Source of the DNA: a virus
Virus record (IMG/VR): IMGVR_UViG_3300023278_002549
Coordinates: 1 to 42,645 of that record
DNA length: 42,645 bases
Strand: one strand, 5' to 3'
In this document: positions 15,115 through 22,211 of the stretch, one piece after another
Layout: each line of letters starts with the position of its first letter
How positions within the stretch are numbered: position 1 is the first letter of the stretch
Made by a program: the position numbers and the translations under genes
The notes under the pieces: model-generated
The model's input: only the letters and a program-made list of their open reading frames with translations
Databases searched by the model: none
Told to the model about the DNA's origin: nothing

Positions 15115-15338
15115 AAAAGTATAAAATCGGAATAGGCTCGGTGTTTCGCTGCAATAGCGGCGAGGTACTTTTTGTAAACAACATCACAGAAAAAGAAATT
15201 TATTGCAATATCAGAAGCCCGAATGGCCTTTGGGTAGACGAAATGATGGCCGGACCCATCGCGCCATTTAACGATTTTTTAAACTCAAACGAGGCTATCC
15301 AATTGCCAGAAACTATTTTCGAGACTCTAATCCATTAA
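15111..15338 (+). CDS. Hypothetical protein, 75 aa
   Basis: A small beta-rich protein (KIGIGSVFRCNSGEVLFVNN then ITEKEIYCNI), preceded by GGGGGA and overlapping the upstream stop as ATGA. It ends directly before the endolysin-like gene. No family recognised. Confidence 0.5.
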   Translation: MKKYKIGIGSVFRCNSGEVLFVNNITEKEIYCNIRSPNGLWVDEMMAGPIAPFNDFLNSNEAIQLPETIFETLIH

Positions 15339-16166
15339 ATGCTAAATAAAAAATATCTACTCCTTGCCACCCTGATTACTCTCGCTGCTTATTCCTTCAC
15401 TAAAAAAATCCCAAGCCCACCCATTGGTGGGAGTAGCAGCTCGTCGATGTCTTCTAATTCTTCATCGTCAGTTACATCTTTTAATCTTGAAACTTTCGCG
15501 GCTACTTCTAGCTGTGCAAAGGTACAGTGGAAAAATAGGGGACTTGCCCCACTCGGTTTTATCAAAGGTATGGCTAAGACTTTTGCGCTGAGTTATTGCG
15601 CACCCACTTCCCCCACCACTCTCAAGCTCTCGAAGCCTTTGGGGAGTCAAACTGACGACGCTCTGAAGTATTACGGCCTAAAACCCGCTACACCAAAAGA
15701 TATTTTCATTGAGACATTTACCCTCGGCACGGGCTTAGCGATGCGTGAGTCGAGCGGTAGCTACTGTACGGGTAGGGATAAGAGTGCGGGTAACACTTCC
15801 AGTGACACCGCCGAGGCGGGGCTCATGCAGACTTCTTTTAATTCCGTAAACGCAGATAAAGAGCTTAAACGGCTTTTTGACTTCTACGTCAAAGACGGCG
15901 CACCTTGTTACCTTGAGACTTTCAAAGAAGGCGCATCGTGCAAGCCTTACGATAACGTAAATTTTGGAGCCGGCGACGGATTGAAATTTCAAAAGCTCTC
16001 CAAGTCTTGCCCGGCATTTGCCGCCCAGTATTCCATGATAGTTACACGAGTGTTGAAATCCCACTTCGGACCAATTTTGCGACTTGAAGCTCAAATATCT
16101 ACCGAGTGTAGACAAATGTTTAAAGGCTTGGCTTCTGAATTAGATAAAGCTTCTTGCGTTTTTTAA
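15339..16166 (+). CDS. Secreted lytic-transglycosylase-like endolysin
   Basis: A 275-residue exported muralytic protein. Residues 1-20 (MLNKKYLLLATLITLAAYSF) form a signal peptide or signal anchor, followed by a serine-rich linker (32-47). The lysozyme-like domain shows the catalytic glutamate in LAMRESSG (Glu137) and the SLT-type AGLMQTSFN (160-168). Eight further cysteines suggest disulfide bonds in the periplasm. It should cleave glycan strands during lysis. If residues 5-20 stay as an anchor it could be a SAR-type endolysin. It is the last gene of the rightward arm; its TAA shares three bases with the TAA of the convergent 68-residue gene. Confidence 0.75.
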   Translation: MLNKKYLLLATLITLAAYSFTKKIPSPPIGGSSSSSMSSNSSSSVTSFNLETFAATSSCAKVQWKNRGLAPLGFIKGMAKTFALSYCAPTSPTTLKLSKPLGSQTDDALKYYGLKPATPKDIFIETFTLGTGLAMRESSGSYCTGRDKSAGNTSSDTAEAGLMQTSFNSVNADKELKRLFDFYVKDGAPCYLETFKEGASCKPYDNVNFGAGDGLKFQKLSKSCPAFAAQYSMIVTRVLKSHFGPILRLEAQISTECRQMFKGLASELDKASCVF

Positions 16167-16369
16167 TTCATATCCCCGTCAACTACTACCACACCATGCG
16201 GGAAGGCTTTTTTAAAAGCGTATTGGGCCTCTTCTAGTGCTTCTCTCGCCGAGTATGCGTAGACGTTGCCTAGATACAAGCCTTGAGTGCCATCGGTCCG
16301 CAGAGAATAAATAAAATATTTTTTGTAATGTCTTTCGGGTTTTATCTTTGGTGCATCTTCATCATACAT
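16163..16369 (-). CDS. Hypothetical protein, 68 aa
   Basis: The last leftward gene. It is soluble, with a strand-helix pattern (KYFIYSLRTDGTQGLYLGN then SAREALEEAQYAFKKAFP and GVVVVDGD). Its stop overlaps the stop of the convergent endolysin gene, so transcripts of the two arms meet here. No family recognised. Confidence 0.5.
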   Translation of the reverse strand: MYDEDAPKIKPERHYKKYFIYSLRTDGTQGLYLGNVYAYSAREALEEAQYAFKKAFPHGVVVVDGDMN

Positions 16370-16457
16370 TGCCGCATTTTCACCCCTACAATCTTTAAGG
16401 GGGCCACGACAGAAGCATCACGGCGAGTAATGCCCCTGTCTAGACCTTAATTTTAAT

Positions 16458-16473
16458 ATAGCTTTAAAGCTAT
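16458..16473. terminator. Perfect 16-bp palindrome after the holin-like gene
   Basis: ATAGCTTTAAAGCTAT is a perfect palindrome that directly abuts the stop codon of the holin-like gene. It could form a short hairpin or be a protein-binding site. The following leftward sequence is A/T-rich but has no clean T-run, so termination is uncertain. Confidence 0.3.
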
Positions 16474-16665
16474 TTAATCACCAATCGAGAGTTTGTCTTT
16501 TGTCAGCGATCTCAAAACGATGTTAGCAATTGTGAAAAAGGATAAAATCATTTCAGGGTGTGCTGCAGTGCAAGCGCTTACGCCGGGAATGAATTGCCCC
16601 ACAAGCCCTAAGATGTTTAGCCATATCGTTTTCGAGAGCCACGGTTTTTTATTTTGTTGTTCCAT
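16474..16665 (-). CDS. Holin-like small membrane protein, 63 aa
   Basis: Two hydrophobic segments are visible: residues 13-32 (TIWLNILGLVGQFIPGVS) and 38-55 (EMILSFFTIANIVLRSL). A charged N-terminus (MEQQNKKPW) and the tail SLTKDKLSIGD flank them. The pattern W-x-SKTIW...HPE...NIVLRxLTK is common in phage membrane proteins annotated as holins. Its place close to the endolysin gene, although on the opposite strand, supports a lysis role. Confidence 0.55.
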   Translation of the reverse strand: MEQQNKKPWLSKTIWLNILGLVGQFIPGVSACTAAHPEMILSFFTIANIVLRSLTKDKLSIGD

Positions 16666-16729
16666 TTAAATAGTCCCCTTTAGACCCCCATTGTAGCGGC
16701 TTTTTAGTGTCAATGTCCTTTACAGCTAG

Positions 16730-16738
16730 GGGTGTCAA
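16730..16738 (-). promoter_or_regulatory. TTGACACCC element upstream of holin-like gene
   Basis: On the minus strand TTGACACCC occurs here, with a second TTGACA 25 bases downstream (16708-16713) and TACAAT at 16690-16695. The same nine bases stand upstream of the capsid gene (37155-37163). No pair has the standard 17-bp spacing, so a -35-like element for a phage-modified polymerase is only a suggestion. The interval 16666-16754 otherwise holds no gene. Confidence 0.3.
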
Positions 16739-16754
16739 CTCTTTTTCCACTCAT

Positions 16755-16865
16755 GTGTTTTCGCGTATTTCTAAAAACAGCATGAGATTGATTAAACAAT
16801 TAGAATTAAAAACAAGTTCAAAACTTTGGGAATTAGAAAGACAGCTTAGGGAGAAAAAGAAATGA
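16755..16865 (+). CDS. Possible tiny rightward peptide gene, 27-36 aa
   Basis: A short frame from GTG 16755 or ATG 16782 (MRLIKQLELKTSSKLWELER then QLREKKK) ends with an ATGA overlap onto the next gene. It is helical and charged. No ribosome-binding site is seen at either start, so it may be no more than leader sequence; the ATGA overlap is the only support. Confidence 0.25.
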   Translation: MFSRISKNSMRLIKQLELKTSSKLWELERQLREKKK

Positions 16866-17002
16866 CCACACCAAAAGAATTAAAGAAATACTTTTCAGAC
16901 ATGGGGCGAAAAGGTGGGAAATCGAAATCGAAAAAGAAACTCGATGCCGCTAAAAAAACTATTGAGAAAGTAAACGCTAAAAAGAAAATTAAAAAGGCTT
17001 AG
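16862..17002 (+). CDS. Small basic rightward protein, 46 aa
   Basis: The frame MTTPKELKKYFSDMGRKGGK... has a good ribosome-binding site (AGGGAG, nine bases upstream). It has a Gly/Lys-rich middle (GRKGGKSKSKKK) and a helical lysine-rich tail. Small proteins with a GRKGGK core are common and mostly unnamed. It is the only supported rightward gene inside the leftward late region, and its end overlaps the 3' end of the next leftward gene by 14 bp. Confidence 0.45.
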   Translation: MTTPKELKKYFSDMGRKGGKSKSKKKLDAAKKTIEKVNAKKKIKKA

Positions 17003-17318
17003 CCACAACACTGATAGCGGTCTCAAAACCTTTGATAACTACTGTGCGTGCAGCACCTTTATCCACAGTCACGTAGAAAGCTTGGCGATTAGCTTCTTTC
17101 AAAAGTGCTGTTTCGGTATCGCTTAAAGAAAGCTGAATTTTTCCTGCATCGCTAGAAATGACGGTAGCCGTTTTCACAAGTACCGTTTTATCAGCATTTT
17201 GAAAAGAGCCAGTGATGGCTGTGTAGCCTGCAAGATCAAAAGGCGAGCCGTCGGAATTTACTAAACTGATTTTAATAACTTTGTCTTCGCCTTTTACAAT
17301 TTGTATAAAATCATTCAT
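16989..17318 (-). CDS. BppU-like small structural protein, 109 aa
   Basis: Start chosen at MNDFIQIVKGEDKVIKISLV, because AAGGA lies upstream and the longer frame from 17354 would overlap its neighbour. The immunoglobulin-like beta sandwich pattern (DGSPFDLAGYTAITGSFQN, GKIQLSLSDTETALL, QAFYVTVDKG) resembles N-terminal modules of phage baseplate upper proteins and fibre-associated proteins. It probably decorates the tail tip or fibres. It follows the 122-residue gene with a 16-bp gap. Confidence 0.5.
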   Translation of the reverse strand: MNDFIQIVKGEDKVIKISLVNSDGSPFDLAGYTAITGSFQNADKTVLVKTATVISSDAGKIQLSLSDTETALLKEANRQAFYVTVDKGAARTVVIKGFETAISVVAKPF

Positions 17319-17334
17319 TTTAATTTTTTCCTTC

Positions 17335-17703
17335 TTATTCGCACTCGCACACAATTCCAGTCAAACTATCGTCATCGACCACACCTTGAATTTCACTTGA
17401 GGTCCCGTCGGGGGTTTTTAAAATCAAAAGCGTAAAGCTTTCTGTCACCATGTCGTAGCCGCTTGGGATAGTAAACCCGGCGTCGTCGTAAGCCGTATAC
17501 TGGGCTTCGATTAAATCTACACTGGGCATCGAGCCCGTGAAATTCTTATACTTTCCAGAGACATCATGAGTAAGAGTAAAAGGACTTCCCGAAATCGGGG
17601 TGCCCAAGTTATCTTTAACTACGGCTTTGACAAATTTTCCGGTATTCCCATCAGTAAGCTGCATGATAAGCGGGATAATTTGACCGGCGGCTAAGTTTTG
17701 CAT
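17335..17703 (-). CDS. Hypothetical structural protein with Ig-like fold, 122 aa
   Basis: The sequence is beta-rich with an Ig-like domain: GQIIPLIMQLTDGNTGKFVK, DNLGTPISGSPFTLTHDVSG, and a segment ending EIQGVVDDDS. Such proteins sit beside fibre genes and are thought to be virion or fibre accessory proteins. I cannot give a precise function. Confidence 0.5.
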   Translation of the reverse strand: MQNLAAGQIIPLIMQLTDGNTGKFVKAVVKDNLGTPISGSPFTLTHDVSGKYKNFTGSMPSVDLIEAQYTAYDDAGFTIPSGYDMVTESFTLLILKTPDGTSSEIQGVVDDDSLTGIVCECE

Positions 17704-17723
17704 TTATACCTTCAAGCTTAACC

Positions 17724-17918
17724 TTAAACTTCTTTAGGAGCTTCTTGCACTGCAGCGAGAGCCGGCAGTGCTTCTGCAGGTTTTTGGGCGGGTACGGGGA
17801 ATAAAACTTGAGCGAGCATGTTTAGGTTATTTCCTAATTCCATGTGATCTTTTGCCGTGCCCTTAAATTCGCCCACCGCTTTTTTAATGTTTTCCCATGC
17901 CATTTGTAATTCATTCAT
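17724..17918 (-). CDS. Hypothetical protein, 64 aa
   Basis: Start chosen at MNELQMAWENIKKAVGEFKG, since AGAGGA precedes it; a frame from 17936 adds MKRNNK. The first 45 residues are amphipathic helix, the end is Ala/Pro-rich (PVPAQKPAEALPALAAVQEA). It resembles short proteins often found after tail fibre genes. Function unknown. Confidence 0.5.
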   Translation of the reverse strand: MNELQMAWENIKKAVGEFKGTAKDHMELGNNLNMLAQVLFPVPAQKPAEALPALAAVQEAPKEV

Positions 17919-17959
17919 TTTATTGTTCCTCTTCATTATCCTTAACAGGATTTATTTGG

Positions 17960-18091
17960 TTAATCTACCTTAACATCTTCTTTAACGGCGTCGCCAATTA
18001 CAACGGTGCCATCCTTATTAATTGTGAATAAGTAGGGTGAGTTTAATGTAACCGAACCCGGCTTTAACTTATTCTCCTCATCATGCGCCAC
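17960..18091 (-). CDS. Small protein after the fibre gene, 43 aa, GTG start
   Basis: The frame MAHDEENKLKPGSVTLNSPY... starts with GTG at 18091, overlapping the last 11 bp of the fibre gene, and ends with TAA at 17960. AAGGGA lies about ten bases upstream. It fills the interval between the fibre and the 64-residue gene. The chain is beta-rich (LFTINKDGTVVIGDAV). No family recognised. Confidence 0.4.
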   Translation of the reverse strand: MAHDEENKLKPGSVTLNSPYLFTINKDGTVVIGDAVKEDVKVD

Positions 18092-20966
18092 CTTTTATAA
18101 TTCCCTTTTCAACCAAGGCGGCTCTTATTTCATTCACAAGAGTCACCATTGCATCTGCTTGAGCTGCTGTTGTAAACCCATACGGAGCGACATTTGTCGC
18201 TGCCGTAGTGGCTACAGCATCCTGAGCGGCCCCTGACCTTTGAACGACAGGCGTTGAATTATGAAATGCCAGCTTTTGGCTAACATCCGTCGCTATAATT
18301 GTCCCAGTTGTAGTTCCAAGCTTTACGTTCTTAGCCTCAGCAATCGTTACTTCTTCGCTGAATAAAGACTTTCCGTCTATGTGCAAAGAGTCATACGTGT
18401 AGCTTGTGGGAGTAACCGTAGAACCAGCGGCCCATGTGCTGTCATCCGTAAATGATGGCGTTGCAGAGTCAACAAAGGTTCCCGTTGTAGTATTAAGTGT
18501 TCTCGTTGCAGATATCCCTGTTGGGAATGTGCATGAGAAGAAAACGTCATAAGTAATGTTTGGAAGTCCGGGAGAAGTTCCCACAGTCCAAGCTGTATTA
18601 TCATCTAAGACAGATAAGCTTGTGGTTGTTTTATAGTCTGTGGCGTTTCTTACGATGAAATAAGAAGTGGGAGCTAACCCAGTTGGTTGAGTCCATGAAA
18701 TTAAAACATCTTGATTGTTTGAGAAGTCTATCCAGGCGCCTGTTCCATTTAAGGTCAGGGCAAGTGGAGTTATGCTTTGGGCGGTGTCAGTTACATACAA
18801 TGCCCAAATTTGATAAGCCGGAGGAGTGTCTACGTTAGGGTCATAGCCGGTTCCAACTTGCTCGTTTGCTGTCCCAGCAATTACGTCATAGACGGTTGAT
18901 GCCGGTTCGGTAAATGTTGTTGTTGCCGGAGTCGCTGCAAAAATATCTGTTCCGTTTATCGTTTGCTTGGAATACGCTTCATAATTTTTATTTCCAGACG
19001 CAAAAGCATACCCACCTGTCGCAAGTATTGCACCGATAACAGCATTACAGCTTGTAATTAAAATTGGTGTGACGGTGTATGAACCAACATGGACACTGGA
19101 ATCAGGTGCAGTTTTTTGAAATCCGAACAGTCCGTTTTCAGTAACTCGTCCACGCTCTAATGCAAATGTTTTTATCACCATTGCTTGGAAGTCTGTGGTG
19201 CCTAGAAAATCCGTTCCGGGACTTGTGCCAGAATTTCCGCTTATAAGCCACGGATTGAAAGGCAATCCGCCAATTCTGAAAATACCACCAGCGTTAACAT
19301 CCCCTGATACATCTAATTTGTATTGCGGATTTGTAACGCTAATCCCTAAATTTCCGCTAACAGCAATGTTACCTTGGTCTGAAGACTGAACTCTTGCCGA
19401 AGCGCCTATTACTAATGTTCCACTTACATTACTCGTGTTACAACCTGTAGAGGTTCCAATTGAGATATTGTCTACCCCAGTTCCATAATTTACACCGCTG
19501 TTAAGCCCAATTCCGATATTAAAACCGCCTGTTGTCACACTATTATTCGAACCAGACCCAATTCCAATATTTCCACGGCCTGTGGTCATAGATGGGCTGC
19601 TATTATCTCCTATAGCAATACAGCTATATCCAGTTGTAATGAGTTGAGCAGCAGTAGAACCTATAATTACGTTATTGGAGCCATTACCGGGGGAAGTGTT
19701 TGTTATGTCCCTTCCTGCGCTATTTCCAATGATAACATTGTTGCTTAGAAAACCCGTTGTGTTCTTCGCTGCCTCATATCCCATAATTACATTGAAACCT
19801 CCACCAATGAGGCCAGTGGTTATTGCGGCCCTATGACCAATAAGAATATTACTAACTCCGCTTGTAAGAACGCCAGCGTTGATACTAAATAAATTGTTTC
19901 CTGTATCGTTTGCGACTTGGTTACGAATTTCTTTTACGTTCCAACGGCTACTTGTAGTGTTGTAAATAAATTCTGATGTAGCCCCACTCACGATAGTTAA
20001 ATCTTTACCTGATTCTAACTCGAAACGATTTGCTGCCGTCGCACCAGCGTTTTGATTTGCTATAATAAGACCGCCAGCACCAAGGTTTCTTAATGTAACC
20101 CTATAATTTCCACTCGCAGGAGCAACCATGCCCTGAATGGTTTTTGTTGCGGCCCCAGTAAATTCTAAAAATGTAGAGGCGACTGCTTGAGCGGTTATAG
20201 TGCCGACTGTGGCAATTGTTGTTTGAGTGTTTGGAAGTGCAGGGCCGCCGCGAGATAATGCGAGTGTGGCTTCTCCGCCAAAAGCCCCGGCATTATTAAA
20301 CTGCAAGTCACCACTAGAGCCCGCAGGCGTACCACCACCACCACTACCATTAGCAGCAACTGTTATTCTGCCCTTAGCGTCAACAGTTATATTTGCTGAA
20401 GTGTAAGCGCCAGCAGTTACGCCACTGTTTGATAAGGTTGCAGCAAATGTCCCCGTACCGCTTCCAGTAACGTCACCAGTAAGAGTTATAAGTTGATCGC
20501 CTGTATTTGTACCAGAAAGATTTGAAGCAGAAATAGCACCTGAAAAAGTAGCTCCAGTTAATAGCGCATATCCTGCTAGCGTTCCTGATAATGCAGAAAT
20601 CGCACGCGCATTTGTAAAATAAAGATTTGAGCCTTCAGAAATATTTGACGTGGATTTCGCCGCAAGTGCAGTATCAAAGCGCGCTTGCGTGTAATAAAGA
20701 TTAGAGCCTTCAGATAAATTCGAGGTGCTCTTTGCAGCGAAAGCACTATCAAAACGCCCCTGAGTGTAATAAAGATTCCCGCCTTCAGTTAAGTTTGAAG
20801 TATTTTTTGCAGAAAAAGCAGTATCGAAACGGGCTTGTGTGTAATAAAGATTTGAGCCTTCTGTGACTAAACTTGTAGAGTAATCTCCGGACTGCGCAAC
20901 AACCGCACCAATTCTACCGAAAACGGATTGAACGGGTACAACAACTTTTTTTGATGAATTAGCCAC
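18081..20966 (-). CDS. Long tail fibre protein, 961 aa
   Basis: The N-terminus holds SVFGRIGAVVAQSGDYS, a frequent start motif of phage fibres. Four tandem 25-residue repeats (EGSNLYYTQARFDTAFAAKS type, residues about 35-130) and the GDVTGSGTG...TVDAKGRIT module follow. A long block of GxNxxIG repeats (about 365-540) looks like the left-handed coil of trimeric adhesins. A region with fibronectin-III-like sequence (about 690-870) and a C-terminal coiled coil ending EIRAALVEKGIIKGGA complete it. It should form trimers that bind the host surface. No intramolecular chaperone is evident. The 196-bp gap upstream contains a candidate structured RNA. Confidence 0.85.
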   Translation of the reverse strand: MANSSKKVVVPVQSVFGRIGAVVAQSGDYSTSLVTEGSNLYYTQARFDTAFSAKNTSNLTEGGNLYYTQGRFDSAFAAKSTSNLSEGSNLYYTQARFDTALAAKSTSNISEGSNLYFTNARAISALSGTLAGYALLTGATFSGAISASNLSGTNTGDQLITLTGDVTGSGTGTFAATLSNSGVTAGAYTSANITVDAKGRITVAANGSGGGGTPAGSSGDLQFNNAGAFGGEATLALSRGGPALPNTQTTIATVGTITAQAVASTFLEFTGAATKTIQGMVAPASGNYRVTLRNLGAGGLIIANQNAGATAANRFELESGKDLTIVSGATSEFIYNTTSSRWNVKEIRNQVANDTGNNLFSINAGVLTSGVSNILIGHRAAITTGLIGGGFNVIMGYEAAKNTTGFLSNNVIIGNSAGRDITNTSPGNGSNNVIIGSTAAQLITTGYSCIAIGDNSSPSMTTGRGNIGIGSGSNNSVTTGGFNIGIGLNSGVNYGTGVDNISIGTSTGCNTSNVSGTLVIGASARVQSSDQGNIAVSGNLGISVTNPQYKLDVSGDVNAGGIFRIGGLPFNPWLISGNSGTSPGTDFLGTTDFQAMVIKTFALERGRVTENGLFGFQKTAPDSSVHVGSYTVTPILITSCNAVIGAILATGGYAFASGNKNYEAYSKQTINGTDIFAATPATTTFTEPASTVYDVIAGTANEQVGTGYDPNVDTPPAYQIWALYVTDTAQSITPLALTLNGTGAWIDFSNNQDVLISWTQPTGLAPTSYFIVRNATDYKTTTSLSVLDDNTAWTVGTSPGLPNITYDVFFSCTFPTGISATRTLNTTTGTFVDSATPSFTDDSTWAAGSTVTPTSYTYDSLHIDGKSLFSEEVTIAEAKNVKLGTTTGTIIATDVSQKLAFHNSTPVVQRSGAAQDAVATTAATNVAPYGFTTAAQADAMVTLVNEIRAALVEKGIIKGGA
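20600..20860 (-). repeat. Tandem 75-bp repeats in the fibre gene
   Basis: Four units with a 75-bp period encode the 25-residue EGSNLYYTQARFD repeat. The word GTAATAAAGA recurs at 20691, 20766 and 20841, with a diverged unit near 20614. Units have diverged at third positions, so they are not a recent duplication. Unequal recombination here could change fibre shaft length. Confidence 0.75.
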
Positions 20967-21018
20967 AGCTTCATTCTATGAGAAAAAACTTCGCTACACC
21001 ACGTCTAGGACGATAAAA

Positions 21019-21125
21019 GTGTGGCTCCCTTAAAGAACCCTCGGGATTATTACTTTATGGCAATTAGTAAAGGGTAAATTAAAAATTTCAGAAAGAAAGA
21101 ATGGTAACTTCACGGGGAGCCACAC
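21019..21125 (-). ncRNA. Candidate structured RNA with 11-bp closing stem
   Basis: GTGTGGCTCCC (21019-21029) and GGGAGCCACAC (21115-21125) are perfect reverse complements 85 bases apart. Read leftward, the element opens with GTGTGGCTCCC and closes with GGGAGCCACAC followed at once by TTTT, as at the end of a small RNA or a terminator. Inside are a TTACT...AGTAA hairpin and a CCC/GGG pair. No reading frame is supported in 20967-21162. It may be a noncoding RNA, or a leader for the fibre gene that starts about 50 bp later. Confidence 0.45.
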
Positions 21126-21162
21126 CATTTAAGCGTAGCCCAAGGGAGCTGCAGCACTAGCG

Positions 21163-21633
21163 TCAAAACATCCCTCTCTCAGAAATAGAGCCTTGCGCTG
21201 CGCAATAAGTTTTCGCATCTAGAAGTACCTGCAAATCTTCAGGCATGTAGAGGATTTCTGTCACTATTTTGGTGCTATACACCACACCAAGAAATTCCTT
21301 TGTTTCTTCGGAGTTTGAGCAGAGCCCTATTTTATCATCGCAAATATGAAAACGCCTTTCTCCCACCTTGCAGATTAATCTGATAGCCCTTAAGCGCTCT
21401 AGGGTTTTCGGGTCCTGAAAATCATACTCAACTAAATCCTGCGTCATGCAAGAGCCGTCAAAAAACTCTCTGCAGGCCGTATGTGTTAACCCCGTGTGCC
21501 CTATACGAAAGCGCATTTCTTGCTCAATAAGTGGCCCGTGGTCTATCGAGCTACAACTAACGAAAAATAAAAATAGCGAGCCCAATAAGAATAGATAACA
21601 AAAAAATGAGAATGCCCATGAGTCTTTTTTCAT
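21163..21633 (-). CDS. Putative outer-membrane lipoprotein, 156 aa
   Basis: A basic start (MKKDSW), a hydrophobic stretch (8-25) and a lipobox-like FVSC with Cys27 mark it as a lipoprotein. The mature part holds seven further cysteines, so disulfides in the periplasm are likely. Two genes earlier lies a membrane protein with coiled coil; together they could be the outer and inner parts of a two-component spanin, although 156 residues is long for an o-spanin. Alternatively it is a lysogenic-conversion or superinfection-exclusion lipoprotein. The start overlaps the upstream stop as ATGA. Confidence 0.55.
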   Translation of the reverse strand: MKKDSWAFSFFCYLFLLGSLFLFFVSCSSIDHGPLIEQEMRFRIGHTGLTHTACREFFDGSCMTQDLVEYDFQDPKTLERLRAIRLICKVGERRFHICDDKIGLCSNSEETKEFLGVVYSTKIVTEILYMPEDLQVLLDAKTYCAAQGSISERGMF

Positions 21634-21866
21634 TTAGACGCTCTTGCACTTTGCGCCTCTTGAATTGCTGCACGCATAATGATGGCAATTTCTTTTTTTA
21701 TTCTTACAATTTTTTTATCGTTTTGAGAATTTAGAGGTTTTTCATCTTCATCTAATAAAGTTAATTCAAGCTCCGTTAAGCGGTCTAAGTATTTGTTACC
21801 CTCTTTTGTATTTAAAAGCTGAAAGACTTCTTTGGCTAAGAGTATCGCTGCTAGGGTTAATTCCAT
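21630..21866 (-). CDS. Small helical protein, 78 aa
   Basis: Start chosen at MELTLAAILLAKEVFQLLN, since AAGGAG lies nine bases before it; the frame from 21902 is longer but lacks this signal. The first 18 residues are hydrophobic and may be a membrane helix; the rest is charged coiled coil (KYLDRLTELELTLLDEDEKP, KKIVRIKKEIAIIMRAAI). It lies between the possible spanin components. Confidence 0.5.
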   Translation of the reverse strand: MELTLAAILLAKEVFQLLNTKEGNKYLDRLTELELTLLDEDEKPLNSQNDKKIVRIKKEIAIIMRAAIQEAQSARASK

Positions 21867-21907
21867 AAAGTGAAACTCCTTTTTGCTAGATACACCTAGC
21901 AAAATTA

Positions 21908-22207
21908 CTAGCTCGGGCTATTTTCTTTAAATAGCCTTCCCTCGATGCGGGATAAAGTTTTAGACACCTCTAAATGATTATTGCCTATTTCTCGTCTTAC
22001 GTTTTTAAATTCATCAGAAAAATGTATGGTCGCTGAGTTTATTTTTTGACTCACACCTTTGATGTCCCGCTCTTTTTCATGCATATCTCTTTTCAAAGTT
22101 GTTATCGCATATCTCATATTAAGATAGCCCAAAATTGAAACGCCCATGAATGTGAGCAAGGGCCAAATTTCTGAAACTTGTTTTAAAGTATCAAAAGTTT
22201 GGCCCAT
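21908..22207 (-). CDS. Membrane-anchored coiled-coil protein, i-spanin-like, 99 aa
   Basis: Start chosen at MGQTFDTLKQVSEIWPLL, which begins four bp after the upstream stop; the longer frame from 22261 would run into the fibre-like gene. One membrane segment (about 13-32, IWPLLTFMGVSILGYLNM) is followed by a charged coiled coil (LKRDMHEKERDIKGVSQKI through LEVSKTLSRIEGRLF). This topology fits inner-membrane spanins and also small phage haemolysin-XhlA-like proteins. The ribosome-binding site is weak. Confidence 0.5.
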   Translation of the reverse strand: MGQTFDTLKQVSEIWPLLTFMGVSILGYLNMRYAITTLKRDMHEKERDIKGVSQKINSATIHFSDEFKNVRREIGNNHLEVSKTLSRIEGRLFKENSPS

Positions 22208-22211
22208 AGTT

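Noticed and set aside
16690-16713. Standard sigma-70 promoter TTGACA...TACAAT for the holin-like gene
   Set aside because: The hexamers are good but only 12 bp apart, too short for a sigma-70 promoter, so it is kept only as a weak element.
18377-18604. 75-residue leftward frame inside the fibre gene
   Set aside because: It is in a different frame of a long beta-repeat gene and is low-complexity; shadow of the fibre.
20600-20860. CRISPR or mobile repeat in the fibre gene
   Set aside because: The repeats are in frame, diverged at third positions and encode a known kind of fibre repeat.
21019-21125. tRNA gene
   Set aside because: The 11-bp closing stem and 85-base interior do not hold a T-loop GTTC-A-A pattern or a normal anticodon arm in cloverleaf positions.
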